Assembly (NCBI GenBank): GCA_937921595.1
Contig: CAKZTD010000271.1
Location: 1-42,552, forward strand
DNA from: an uncultured Saprospiraceae bacterium
GTDB lineage: Bacteria > Bacteroidota > Bacteroidia > Chitinophagales > Saprospiraceae
Direction: 5' to 3'
DNA: 42,552 nt
Below are positions 32,926 to 40,978 of this stretch, piece after piece; position 1 is the stretch's first letter; every line of letters starts with the position of its first letter. The notes under the pieces are model-generated. The model was not told the origin of the DNA. It was given only the letters and a program-made list of their open reading frames with translations, and ran no database searches. The translations under genes and the position numbers were made by a program.

Positions 32926-35427
32926 TTAGGCGATATTCTTCTTTTTAAAAATTACCCAAATCTCAAACCACATCACTGATAAAAAACCAATACCAGCACT
33001 CCTCAACAGATCATCAATTCCCAGTTGTTCAAAACCTAGAAAGGAAGTAAAGACTGGAACAAAAAGCATCAATCCCAGCATAACTAAAGTGATTCCAATG
33101 ATCATTGGGACTAAATTGTTTTTATACTTCAAGGTGGTGAAGATTGAATAATCAAAAGACCGATTTACCAAAGTCAAAAATATATTCGCCATAACTAAAA
33201 CTGTAAATACCATCGTCCTTGTCGCTGCTTCTCCATATCCATTTTGAACAGCAAACTGATAAGCTAGCATTGCTCCAGCCGTTATCATCAATCCCTGAAT
33301 GACGCTCATCGTCAACTCACTCCAATTAAAAAAAGAAAGAGACAAAGGCCTAGGTTTTTGAATCATCGTATTTTTTTCCATCGGTTCATTCTCATAGATG
33401 ATAGAGCAAGTTGGCCCCATGATCAATTCCAATAAAATTACATGAACTGGAGAAAAAATATTGGGATAAATCCAACCCAAAGCAAGTGGAATAAAAACCG
33501 TTAAAATAATCGGAATATGAATTGAAATAATATAGCGGATTGCTTTTTTAAGGTTGGTGTAAATCTTCCGGCCTGTCGCAACAGCGTCTACCATTTTTGA
33601 TAAATCATCTTCTACTAAAATCAGTGAAGAAGCCTGCTTTGCGATTTCTGTTCCTCGCTTTCCCATAGCGATACCAATGTGCGCCGCTTTAAGTGCGGGG
33701 CCATCATTGACGCCATCACCCGTCATGGCAACGATCTCACCGCTGTTTTTTAACGCATTAATAATTCTAAGTTTTGCATCTGGAAACATTCGGGTAAAAA
33801 CCTGAGTATCCAATACTTTTTTCTGAAGGGAAGCATCGTCGAGTTGCATCAATTCATCACCACTCATACTTTTATGATGATTTTTGAAATTGATTTGTTT
33901 GGCAATAGAAGCCGTCGTTTCTGCATTATCACCAGTGATGATTTTCACATCAATCCCTGCCTTATTGAACGTTTCAAAAACCTCTTGAATATTCTCTTTT
34001 GGAGGATCATAGAAAGCGACTAATCCTTTAAATTGAAAATCAAAATCTTGCTGCCTTTTTGGAAAATCATCACCCGTAAAATCCGCAGTACCCACGCCCA
34101 ACAAACGATAACCTTTCTTTGCCAGATTTTGAATGACTACTCGTATCCCTTCTTTTTCTTTGTCGTTTAAATTAGAAACAGCTAGTAAGGCTTCCGGAGC
34201 ACCTTTGGCAGCGATAATCCTTTTACCGGTTTCGTTTTCAAAGAGATGAGTCATCATCGGAGGCTTTCCTCCAAGTGGATATTCATGAATCATTTTAAAA
34301 AAAGGGCGTTCATCCTTTTTGATTTTTTTTGCATAAGTCTCATGTAAGGCAATCTCCATGGGATCAAAAGGAATCGGTTCGCTCGACCACATCGAAAGTT
34401 GAAGTAATTCTTCTGCTGAGGAATTAAAATTTTCGGTTGGATCTAAAATCTCTCCAGTGTCATAAACAAAAAACTTAGCCAGGCTCATCTCGTTTTTAGT
34501 AATTGTCCCTGTTTTATCAACACAGATAATTGTAGCAATGCCAAGCGTTTCAATTGTTTTCATTTGCTTCACGATGATCCCTTTTTTCATCATCCGCCAG
34601 GCACCAATTGCCATGAAAGTGGTAAAAGCAACAGGAATTTCTTCGGGTAATACACTCATCGCCAAAGTCAAGGCATTCAGCAGACTATCGAGGAGATCGT
34701 AAGAGATAAAATAATTGATGCCCCAAACCAAGAGAAAAATAATCGCTCCTGCGATTACCATTTTTTTTACAAAATCTCCAATTTGAATTTCCAATGGAGT
34801 CTCTTCTTCTTCAATCTCCTCCATACTTTTTCCAATCTTTCCCAATGTGGTGTTATGACCAATCGCATTGATCGTTACGACGGCCAAACCACTGGCGACG
34901 GTCGTCCCTTGATAAACTGTATGGTCTTCTTTTTTTGAATCTTTATAGATGGAAAGAGATTCTCCGGTAAGGATGGATTCGTTGACCGAAAAATCATTGG
35001 AGTGAATAATATTACCATCAGCAGGGATGATGTTACCTTCTTCAACAATCAGGCGATCACCGATGACCAATTCTTCGCTTTTGATCTCAACGACTTGTGG
35101 TCCTCTGATTACCTTGACATTAGCTTGGGTATAAGTTTTTAGCTTTTCCAAAGCATTGCGACTCCTTGAATCCTGATACAATGAAATCGAAGCAACCAAT
35201 ACAATCGCTACTGCTAAAAAGATACCATCACCAATATCTCCACTGATAAAATAAATGGCAGAAGCCACCAATAGTAAAAGAACCATTGGTTCTTTTACTA
35301 AACTTTTTAGGATATCGAGGAAAGGATTTTCTTTTTTAAATTCTAAACGGTTGGCGCCATGTTTTGCTCTGGATTCGACAACTTGCTGATCAGACAAACC
35401 TTGAATTGCGAAATTGTCTATCTCCAT
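32926..35427 (-). CDS. P2-type cation-transporting ATPase
   Basis: The 833-aa protein has the P-type ATPase order: an N-terminal cation ATPase domain, two helices, an actuator with LTGES, the M4 ion motif region SVLPEEIPVAF, the phosphorylation site CVDKTGTITK, the nucleotide domain, the hinge TGDGVNDGPAL, and six C-terminal helices. It lacks the Cys motifs of metal pumps, so it belongs with Ca2+/H+/Na+-type pumps; PEEIP in place of PEGL leaves the ion uncertain. It lies 125 bp after paralog B on the same strand, with only a small CTGAT/ATCAG palindrome between, so it could be read from that gene's FNR-site promoter. No site lies directly upstream. Confidence 0.88.
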   Translation of the reverse strand: MEIDNFAIQGLSDQQVVESRAKHGANRLEFKKENPFLDILKSLVKEPMVLLLLVASAIYFISGDIGDGIFLAVAIVLVASISLYQDSRSRNALEKLKTYTQANVKVIRGPQVVEIKSEELVIGDRLIVEEGNIIPADGNIIHSNDFSVNESILTGESLSIYKDSKKEDHTVYQGTTVASGLAVVTINAIGHNTTLGKIGKSMEEIEEEETPLEIQIGDFVKKMVIAGAIIFLLVWGINYFISYDLLDSLLNALTLAMSVLPEEIPVAFTTFMAIGAWRMMKKGIIVKQMKTIETLGIATIICVDKTGTITKNEMSLAKFFVYDTGEILDPTENFNSSAEELLQLSMWSSEPIPFDPMEIALHETYAKKIKKDERPFFKMIHEYPLGGKPPMMTHLFENETGKRIIAAKGAPEALLAVSNLNDKEKEGIRVVIQNLAKKGYRLLGVGTADFTGDDFPKRQQDFDFQFKGLVAFYDPPKENIQEVFETFNKAGIDVKIITGDNAETTASIAKQINFKNHHKSMSGDELMQLDDASLQKKVLDTQVFTRMFPDAKLRIINALKNSGEIVAMTGDGVNDGPALKAAHIGIAMGKRGTEIAKQASSLILVEDDLSKMVDAVATGRKIYTNLKKAIRYIISIHIPIILTVFIPLALGWIYPNIFSPVHVILLELIMGPTCSIIYENEPMEKNTMIQKPRPLSLSFFNWSELTMSVIQGLMITAGAMLAYQFAVQNGYGEAATRTMVFTVLVMANIFLTLVNRSFDYSIFTTLKYKNNLVPMIIGITLVMLGLMLFVPVFTSFLGFEQLGIDDLLRSAGIGFLSVMWFEIWVIFKKKNIA

Positions 35428-35552
35428 AGTTTATGTTTGTGCGTTAAAAAAGTATACAGCCTTGAGATTTTTGGTTCTTTTGTGTTAAGATAAAAAGAAT
35501 TGACGAAAATATAATCAGCTGATAATCAGTTTCAAAACTGTAAAATAAAATA

Positions 35553-36092
35553 TCAAAGTTTATAAAAAGCCCCAACTCCAAAACTAGGAATCATCGGCAA
35601 GTCAAAATTTCTTTCCAACCAAGTATTTTTCGGTTCTATAAAAAGTTTGTTTTGATGAGATAACTCGTAACTCACTCCTGCACTTATATCAATGCCAAAC
35701 CGTTCTGTGATATTTATTTCTCGACCTAATCGAGTGTTAAAAAACAAATATTCATACAATTTTAAATCAGTTTCATTCCAAAAATAATTAACGCCCAATT
35801 TCAAATAATAAGGACGTCTGGATGATAATTCAGAAAATCCAGCGTAATGTATGTAAACATCATTGGAATAAGAAAACATCAATTCATCATCAATAAAGTT
35901 TGTGCCAACACTATAACCAACTTGAATTTGTTGCCATTCAAACCGGACACCAATGTTTGCTAATTCTGGAACACCGAAACCTGCAGATATCGTCACATCT
36001 CGATTTCCTTGCTGGCCAAAGGATTCAAAACTTGAACCTAAGAATAAAGCAAATGTAAATAAGATCGGATAAAATAATTTAGTGATTCTCAT
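35553..36092 (-). CDS. Outer-membrane beta-barrel-like protein, paralog B
   Basis: The 179-aa protein has a signal peptide (about 1-26, ending FESFGQ) and a beta-rich body ending in GAFYKL. It is a paralog of 32210-32755; the two flank the P-type ATPase. Unlike paralog A it has a strong FNR-like site with a -7 box at the standard offset, so the two copies are probably regulated differently. Function unknown. Confidence 0.75.
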   Translation of the reverse strand: MRITKLFYPILFTFALFLGSSFESFGQQGNRDVTISAGFGVPELANIGVRFEWQQIQVGYSVGTNFIDDELMFSYSNDVYIHYAGFSELSSRRPYYLKLGVNYFWNETDLKLYEYLFFNTRLGREINITERFGIDISAGVSYELSHQNKLFIEPKNTWLERNFDLPMIPSFGVGAFYKL

Positions 36093-36138
36093 CTTTTTTG
36101 AATTTTATAGTTTCAAGATATTCATCTATTTTCTTTTA

Positions 36139-36203
36139 TAAAGGTATCGTCAATTAGCTATGATAAGAATGATTTTTGTCATTTAAAGGAGTGTTTTTAA
36201 TCA
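36139..36203 (-). promoter_or_regulatory. Promoter of barrel paralog B with paired FNR-like sites
   Basis: TGATTTTTGTCA (36170-36181) and TGTTTTTAATCA (36192-36203, one mismatch) have centres 22 bp apart. The minus -7 box TACCTTTA (36146-36139; 5 of 6) begins 29.5 bp from the nearer centre. Confidence 0.75.
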
Positions 36204-36227
36204 AGGTTGAAGAGTAGATGGATTCAT

Positions 36228-36292
36228 TGATAGAAGTCAATACACCAATTGCAAAAAGTCATTTTCTGAATTGAAGATAGCTTGCATCTTTG
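36228..36292 (+). promoter_or_regulatory. Promoter of the DUF4136 operon with paired FNR-like sites
   Basis: TGATAGAAGTCA (36228-36239) and TGCAAAAAGTCA (36250-36261; left half imperfect) have centres 22 bp apart. The -7 box CATCTTTG (36285-36292; 5 of 6) begins 29.5 bp from the nearer centre. This pair was found by applying the spacing rule from the other promoters. It is separate from the pair at 36170-36203. Confidence 0.72.
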
Positions 36293-36323
36293 GAGTAGTT
36301 TAATCATCAAAAAAACGTTTAAC

Positions 36324-36866
36324 ATGAACCTCCGAAATATATTTTTAACATCCTTAATTGTAATCCTTTTTTCCGCTTGTTCTACAAGCTATTACATTGC
36401 GAGTGATTATGAAAAAGGAACGACTTTCGAATCTTATAAAACATATAAAGTTTACAATCATAAAGATGGTTTTCCTTTAGGAGCCAATCCGATCAACAAG
36501 CAGCGAATCGATCGAGCCATCCATAATGAAATGGATGCTTTAGGTTACAAAACTTCAGATGATCCAGATTTACTGGTCTCTTGGTTTGTTATGGTTAAAA
36601 ATGTGAAATCTGTAGATGTTTATCATGACTATTATCGAGGTTGGGGCTATGACCGCCATGTATCAGTATATGAATACAAAGAAGGTACTTTGGTGATCGA
36701 CATGATTGACCGAGATAAACAACAAGTGGTTTGGCATGGAAAAACTTCGGAAAGAGTTTATGAAGGGATGCCGAATGTAGATAAGAAAATCAACACGGCA
36801 ATAAGAGCAATGGCTAAACAATATGTCAAAGATGCGAAATTGGATAAAGAATATGCTGCTAACTAA
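36324..36866 (+). CDS. DUF4136 lipoprotein
   Basis: ATG 36324 gives 180 aa with a lipoprotein signal (MNLRNIFLTSLIVILFSAC, Cys19); the frame from 36282 would bury it and cross the -7 box. The mature part fits DUF4136: DYEKGTTFESYKTYKVYN at the start, DDPDLLVSWFV in the middle, and GTLVIDMIDRDKQQVVWHG with an Asn/Ile-rich C-terminal helix. These are envelope lipoproteins of unknown role. First gene of a run of four plus-strand genes. Confidence 0.85.
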   Translation: MNLRNIFLTSLIVILFSACSTSYYIASDYEKGTTFESYKTYKVYNHKDGFPLGANPINKQRIDRAIHNEMDALGYKTSDDPDLLVSWFVMVKNVKSVDVYHDYYRGWGYDRHVSVYEYKEGTLVIDMIDRDKQQVVWHGKTSERVYEGMPNVDKKINTAIRAMAKQYVKDAKLDKEYAAN

Positions 36867-37367
36867 ATGGAAGTCATCTTAATCATATTCCTGCTACTCA
36901 TCAGTTTGATGCTCTGGTTTTTAATTGCTCCTTTAATTATCACAATTGATAGCAATAATAATCGGTATGAATTAAGATTAGTAAGTATTGGTTTTGTGAA
37001 GGTTTTATTTGAAAACAATCAATTCATAATTCATTTTAGAATACTTTTTTTTGAAAGAAGAATGAATATCGATCCTTTTAAAAAATCCAAAGCAAAGCCT
37101 AAAAAGGAAGAGAAAAAGAAGAAAAAGAAAATGTCTTGGTCTAGAATGAAGCATAAAATGAAAAGGGTGTTCCAGTCATTTGAAATTGAAAAATGTTGGC
37201 TTAATCTAGATACAGACAATTATTATTATAACGCATTTTTATATCCCATTTTCTTTTTTATAAAAGGAAAGAACTATCGATTCAATATTAATTTTCAAGG
37301 TAATAACGAATGCTCACTAGTTTTGAAAAATAGACTCATTCGGTTACTAATTGCCTTTATTTTTTAA
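36867..37367 (+). CDS. DUF2953-like membrane-anchored protein
   Basis: The start codon follows the DUF4136 stop with no gap. The 166-aa protein has one N-terminal helix (about 3-27), a beta segment, a very basic linker (about 70-95, mostly Lys) and a C-terminal part with CWLNLDTDNYYYNAFLYPI. Size, layout and the gene next door (YtfJ-like) resemble the YtfI (DUF2953)/YtfJ pair of Bacillus; the family match is by eye and moderate. Confidence 0.65.
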   Translation: MEVILIIFLLLISLMLWFLIAPLIITIDSNNNRYELRLVSIGFVKVLFENNQFIIHFRILFFERRMNIDPFKKSKAKPKKEEKKKKKKMSWSRMKHKMKRVFQSFEIEKCWLNLDTDNYYYNAFLYPIFFFIKGKNYRFNINFQGNNECSLVLKNRLIRLLIAFIF

Positions 37368-37385
37368 CCCTCAAAATCGATCATC

Positions 37386-37760
37386 ATGCAAATGAATTTT
37401 GAAGAAATGCTAGATCGCATTACGAAGTTTATCAAGTCGGAAGCTAAAACAGATACCATTATTGGTGAAGCTTTTCAATTAGGAGAATTTTCTTGTATTC
37501 CAGTTATTAGAGTCGGAATGGGCTTTGGGACTGGTGGTGGAGAAGGTGAAGATCCTAAATCTGGCCATGGTTTTGGTGGTGGTGCTGGAGCAGGAATGGG
37601 GATTGATCCAATTGGTTTTTTAGTCTCTCGTGGAGAACAAATCTCTTTCGTCAGCACCAAAACCAATAAAGGCTTAGCTGCTGCTTTTGAAAAAGTACCA
37701 GATTTATTATCCAAGTTTTTGGATACTAGAAAAACTGATTCTAAACCAGTTGAAGCGTAA
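37386..37760 (+). CDS. YtfJ/GerW-family protein
   Basis: The 124-aa protein has the YtfJ pattern: an N-terminal helix (NFEEMLDRITKFI), GEAFQLGEFSCIPVIRVGMGFG, a Gly-rich loop with Asp, Glu and His (about 40-75) and PIGFLVSRGEQISFVS. In Bacillus GerW is a spore germination protein, but the family is wide in non-sporing bacteria, where its role is unknown. It follows the DUF2953-like gene by 18 bp. Confidence 0.85.
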   Translation: MQMNFEEMLDRITKFIKSEAKTDTIIGEAFQLGEFSCIPVIRVGMGFGTGGGEGEDPKSGHGFGGGAGAGMGIDPIGFLVSRGEQISFVSTKTNKGLAAAFEKVPDLLSKFLDTRKTDSKPVEA

Positions 37761-37770
37761 CGATAATTTT

Positions 37771-37872
37771 AAACGGTATAAGGTGTTTGACATAAAACGA
37801 GTCCGAATATCTAATACCGTTTTTCTAGCTTAAAGCAAATTAAAAACTAATATCATTTTAAATTCAGATTGG
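37771..37872 (+). repeat. Palindromic dispersed repeat, copy 2
   Basis: It starts AAACGGTATAAGGT and later has ATCTAATACCGTTTTTC, forming a hairpin with a T run, then an AT-rich tail ending CAGATTGG. It aligns with 20998-21108 over its whole length. Here it sits between the YtfJ-like and CBS genes, both on plus, and could also terminate. Confidence 0.65.
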
Positions 37873-37891
37873 TATAAATAATTAAAAAAAT

Positions 37892-38323
37892 ATGAATTAC
37901 ATAGATCAAGTAGGAAGCATCATGACCACGGATTTGATAACCGTTCGAGCGGACACTCCGATTGGTGAAGTGAAAAATTTGTTTAGAACCAATAGTATTC
38001 ATCACATTTTAGTCGAAAGTAGGGTAGGCGAATTAGAAGGGATTATCAGTTCTGTTGATCTTGATAGAACGGCACATTTTTTATTAAATGAAAATGAACT
38101 AATGGCCAAGCATATCATGACTGCAAGTCCTGTAAAGGTGAAACCAGAGATGCCATTAAAGCATGTAGTAGATTACTTTTTAGACAATCGATATAGAGCA
38201 ATACCTATTGTCAATCAAGATGAAGTATTAATCGGTATTGTTACACCCTATGATATCATGAAAGCCTTGTTGGAAAGTTTTGAAGAAGCGGAAGAAGAAG
38301 AAACGCATTTTGATAACGTATAA
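37892..38323 (+). CDS. Two-CBS-domain protein
   Basis: The 143-aa protein has two CBS motifs (about 5-62 and 72-130), with VGSIMTTDLITVRADTPIGEV and HIMTASPVKVKPEMPLKHV, followed by an acidic tail (EEAEEEETHFD). It is probably a nucleotide-sensing regulator. It resembles the CBS gene at 22655 in plan. No FNR-like pair was found in the gap in front of it; it may be read through from the DUF4136 operon if repeat copy 2 is not a full terminator. Confidence 0.88.
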   Translation: MNYIDQVGSIMTTDLITVRADTPIGEVKNLFRTNSIHHILVESRVGELEGIISSVDLDRTAHFLLNENELMAKHIMTASPVKVKPEMPLKHVVDYFLDNRYRAIPIVNQDEVLIGIVTPYDIMKALLESFEEAEEEETHFDNV

Positions 38324-38328
38324 ATTCT

Positions 38329-38413
38329 TAAACTATTTTAGATTTTTGAATGCCGATTTAGAAATGAGCGAATGAGTGGATTTATCAAATGAGTGAATAT
38401 CCTCCTAGATGTA
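38329..38413 (+). repeat. Dispersed intergenic repeat, GAATGAGTGAAT family, copy 2
   Basis: Aligns with 1581-1660 over about 80 bp, sharing TAAACTATT, TTTTGAATGCC, AAATGAGCGAATGAGTG and GAGTGAAT. Its tail (CCTCCTAGATGTAAAAAA) is also found inverted at 22604-22625. It lies in the gap between the CBS gene and the GIN-domain gene. Confidence 0.6.
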
Positions 38414-38533
38414 AAAAAACTTAAAACTCAAAGCCCTGAAATATTCATTCATTCAGACAAGATTCATGGAGTAAAATACTGAAAATCAAAGTCTAATCAG
38501 AAAAATGTAAAGGACCTTAAAAAATCTACCATT

Positions 38534-39259
38534 ATGAAAAATAGAATCCTCCCTTTTATACTAGCCATATTTATTTTTGTTTTTTATAGTTCTTGTGTAG
38601 ATAATGAAGAAGGTTGTATTCTTGGTGAAGACGATGATATTCGAAAAGAAGTGATGAGTATTTCTAAATTTGAAGGTATAGATTTGGAGATTGATGCTTA
38701 TGTTTTTCTAAAAAAAGGAGATCATCAAAAGGTCGAAATTCAAGCTCAAAAAAATATAATTGAACGTATCAATAGATCTGTCTCTGATGACATTTGGAGG
38801 ATTAGATTTGATCGTTGTATTTTGCATCACGAGGATATTAAAATTTTCATAACGCTACCATATATCAATTATGTTGAGATGAATGATGATGGAAAAATTT
38901 CGACCTCAGGAACTTTTATTTCAAAAGAAATAAATATTCTATCGAATGGGGCTGGTGATATCCGATTGAATACAATCGTAGATTATTTAACCGTCAATCT
39001 GAATGGATCAGGTAATGTAGAATTACTAGGTGAAGCAGGAAATAGTGATATAAAAATCACCGGTTCTGGAGACCTTGAAGCCTTTGGCTATGAAACGTCA
39101 AGCGTAGATTTTAATTTGCGTGGTTCTGGAAATGCGATGGTATATGCCATAGATTATCTAAGAGGAGAAATCAGTGGAAGCGGAAATTTATTTTATAAAG
39201 GTAATCCGAGACTTGATGTATTAGAATCAGGATCTGGAGATTTGATTGATGCGAATTAA
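38534..39259 (+). CDS. Head-GIN-domain (DUF2807) lipoprotein
   Basis: The 241-aa protein has a lipoprotein signal (MKNRILPFILAIFIFVFYSSC, Cys21) and a repetitive right-handed beta region with Gly-Ser-Gly repeats (NGSGNVELLG, TGSGDLEAFG, RGSGNAMVY, SGSGNLFYKG, SGSGDLID) from about 125 to the end. This is the DUF2807/head-GIN fold common in Bacteroidota. It is surface or periplasmic, with unknown role. No FNR-like site upstream. Confidence 0.87.
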   Translation: MKNRILPFILAIFIFVFYSSCVDNEEGCILGEDDDIRKEVMSISKFEGIDLEIDAYVFLKKGDHQKVEIQAQKNIIERINRSVSDDIWRIRFDRCILHHEDIKIFITLPYINYVEMNDDGKISTSGTFISKEINILSNGAGDIRLNTIVDYLTVNLNGSGNVELLGEAGNSDIKITGSGDLEAFGYETSSVDFNLRGSGNAMVYAIDYLRGEISGSGNLFYKGNPRLDVLESGSGDLIDAN

Positions 39260-39283
39260 AATCCCGAATTGCTAGGGAAAACG

Positions 39284-39332
39284 GAATTCGCAATTCGGTA
39301 TTCGGAAAGACCGAATGCCGAACAACGAATTC
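39284..39332. terminator. Long hairpin between convergent genes
   Basis: Two 22-nt arms (39284-39305 and 39311-39332) pair except for a small central mismatch region, around a 5-nt loop AAAGA. The tip TTCGGTATT resembles part of the palindromic repeat at 20998. It lies between the GIN-domain gene and glgC, both of which end here. Confidence 0.6.
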
Positions 39333-39382
39333 TGAAACCTTTGGCATTGAGAAACGCAATAAAGATTTGGATATATTATCAA

Positions 39383-40663
39383 TTAGGATTTTTCTGCCCC
39401 AATTACCGTATCATCTAAAACAACTGCACCTTTTTTCAAAACAACAATACCATCTCGAACGCAATAACTAGCAGTCTCCATATCTGTAAGGCTAGAATGA
39501 CCGATGATGGTCACATTATCACCTATCTTACAATTTTTATCAATGATAGCGTTTTCGATGTGACAATTTCTTCCAATTCCAAAATGCGGCTCGGTTCCTT
39601 CTTCTTTATTTTTTGCAATTTCTTCTAAAGATTCATAGTGATCTAAACCCATTACAATACTGTCTTTAATAAGGGTGCCCTCTTCAATTCTTGAGCGAAT
39701 GCCAATGACAGAATGTTCAATAGATGCATTCTGAATGATAACACCGGAAGCTAAGATAGCTTTGTCAATTGTACTTTTTTGAATTTTACTTGGAGGTAAA
39801 ATTCTAGCATTAGTATAGACCTTTTCGTTATTACTAAATAGATTGAAGGAAGGGATATCTTCGGTTAATTCTAGGTTTGCTTCCATAAAAGCAGCGACTG
39901 TACCAATATCTTCCCAATAGCCACCAAAAGCATAAGAAGCTACTTTATAATTTGAGTTTATCGCTTGAGGAATTATTTCTTTTCCGAAATCGTTGGCATC
40001 GGGATAATCTGCAAACATTTTTGTCAATACCTTTCTATTGAAAAGATAAATGCCCATGGAAGCAAGATAGTGCTTTTCTTTTTCTGCGTAAACAGGTGCT
40101 ACAGGAGAAGTCCATTTTGGCAATAAATCCGATTTGGGCTTTTCAATAAAACTATCAATAATTCCATCCTCTTTTACTTTCATGATACCAAAAGCTGGAG
40201 CATCTTTGGCTTTCACAGGAATAGTTGCAATAGAAATATCTACTCCTTTTTCGAGATGATAATCTAATAATTCCTGATAATCCATCTGGTACAATTGATC
40301 CCCGGATAGAATTAGAACATGCTCATCATCATGGTGTGCAAGGTGTTTCATTGTTTGTCGAACAGCATCGGCTGTACCTTGAAACCATTTTTCGTTACCT
40401 CTGGTTTGTTCGGCTGCCAAAATATCTACAAAGCCACTATTAAATCTATCGAAATTATAAGAAACTTTTATATGCCTATTTAATGATGCCGAATTGAATT
40501 GAGTCAAGACATACATTTTACGTACACCTGAATTCAAACAATTAGAAATAGGAATATCTATTAAACGATAATTTCCAGCTAATGGAACAGCAGGTTTTGA
40601 ACGTTCGTCTGTAAGTGGGTATAAGCGACTTCCTGCGCCTCCTCCTAAGATTAAAGCTATCAT
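39383..40663 (-). CDS. glgC: Glucose-1-phosphate adenylyltransferase
   Basis: The 426-aa protein has the nucleotide-binding start GGGAGSRLYPLTDERSKPAVPLAG, LSGDQLYQMDYQELL, FIEKPK, GYWEDIGTV and a C-terminal left-handed beta-helix with hexapeptide repeats. It makes ADP-glucose from glucose-1-phosphate and ATP for glycogen synthesis, in the cytoplasm. It lies 315 bp downstream of glgA on the same strand. No FNR-like pair is seen upstream. Confidence 0.95.
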   Translation of the reverse strand: MIALILGGGAGSRLYPLTDERSKPAVPLAGNYRLIDIPISNCLNSGVRKMYVLTQFNSASLNRHIKVSYNFDRFNSGFVDILAAEQTRGNEKWFQGTADAVRQTMKHLAHHDDEHVLILSGDQLYQMDYQELLDYHLEKGVDISIATIPVKAKDAPAFGIMKVKEDGIIDSFIEKPKSDLLPKWTSPVAPVYAEKEKHYLASMGIYLFNRKVLTKMFADYPDANDFGKEIIPQAINSNYKVASYAFGGYWEDIGTVAAFMEANLELTEDIPSFNLFSNNEKVYTNARILPPSKIQKSTIDKAILASGVIIQNASIEHSVIGIRSRIEEGTLIKDSIVMGLDHYESLEEIAKNKEEGTEPHFGIGRNCHIENAIIDKNCKIGDNVTIIGHSSLTDMETASYCVRDGIVVLKKGAVVLDDTVIGAEKS

Positions 40664-40933
40664 TATTAAGGGGTTTAGTATGTTAAGTAATGAATATGGC
40701 CAAATAGCCGTACTGTTTTTTTTAAATTCATATGTCTATTTTTTCCTATTCTTTTCCATTGCTGAAAAGAACCAAAAAGCTAGGCTCATTAAACGCTATA
40801 CTCTTTTTTCCTTTACTCTTTGATACTCTGGTATCAAGCAGCGCAGACCCTCCCGCCCCCACCTAATGAACCATTCCCAACCCGCCACTTGAGACGTGTT
40901 TCGAACGCAGTAATATTAATGACAAAGTAGTAA

Positions 40934-40977
40934 TAAGTAGTTCACGGAATTAAATATTTAATTCCGTGAACTACTTA
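40934..40977. repeat. 44-bp perfect palindrome after glgA
   Basis: The arms meet at 40955/40956 with no loop; the inner part reads GGAATTAAATATTTAATTCC and the pairing is unbroken from 40934 to 40977. It begins two bases beyond the glgA stop and can form a cruciform or RNA hairpin, probably ending glgA transcription, although no T run follows on the minus strand. The rest of the 315-bp gap (40664-40978) holds no gene; it includes a TTGATAC-TCTG-GTATCAA inverted repeat at 40820-40837 and a C-rich stretch near 40850. Confidence 0.75.
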
Positions 40978-40978
40978 A

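Noticed and set aside
35497-35530. TTGAC...AATCAGCTGATAATCAG region before the P-type ATPase as FNR-like sites
   Set aside because: No TGA-N6-TCA match with the right spacing; only a short CTGAT/ATCAG palindrome.
18703-38460. CATTCATTCACTC tracts as a CRISPR array or tandem repeat locus
   Set aside because: Units are scattered over distant intergenic gaps, imperfect, without regular spacers or cas genes.
40820-40837. TTGATAC-TCTG-GTATCAA inverted repeat before glgC as a regulon site
   Set aside because: The TGAT and ATCA halves are 8 bases apart instead of 4, and it has no partner or -7 box at the expected distance.
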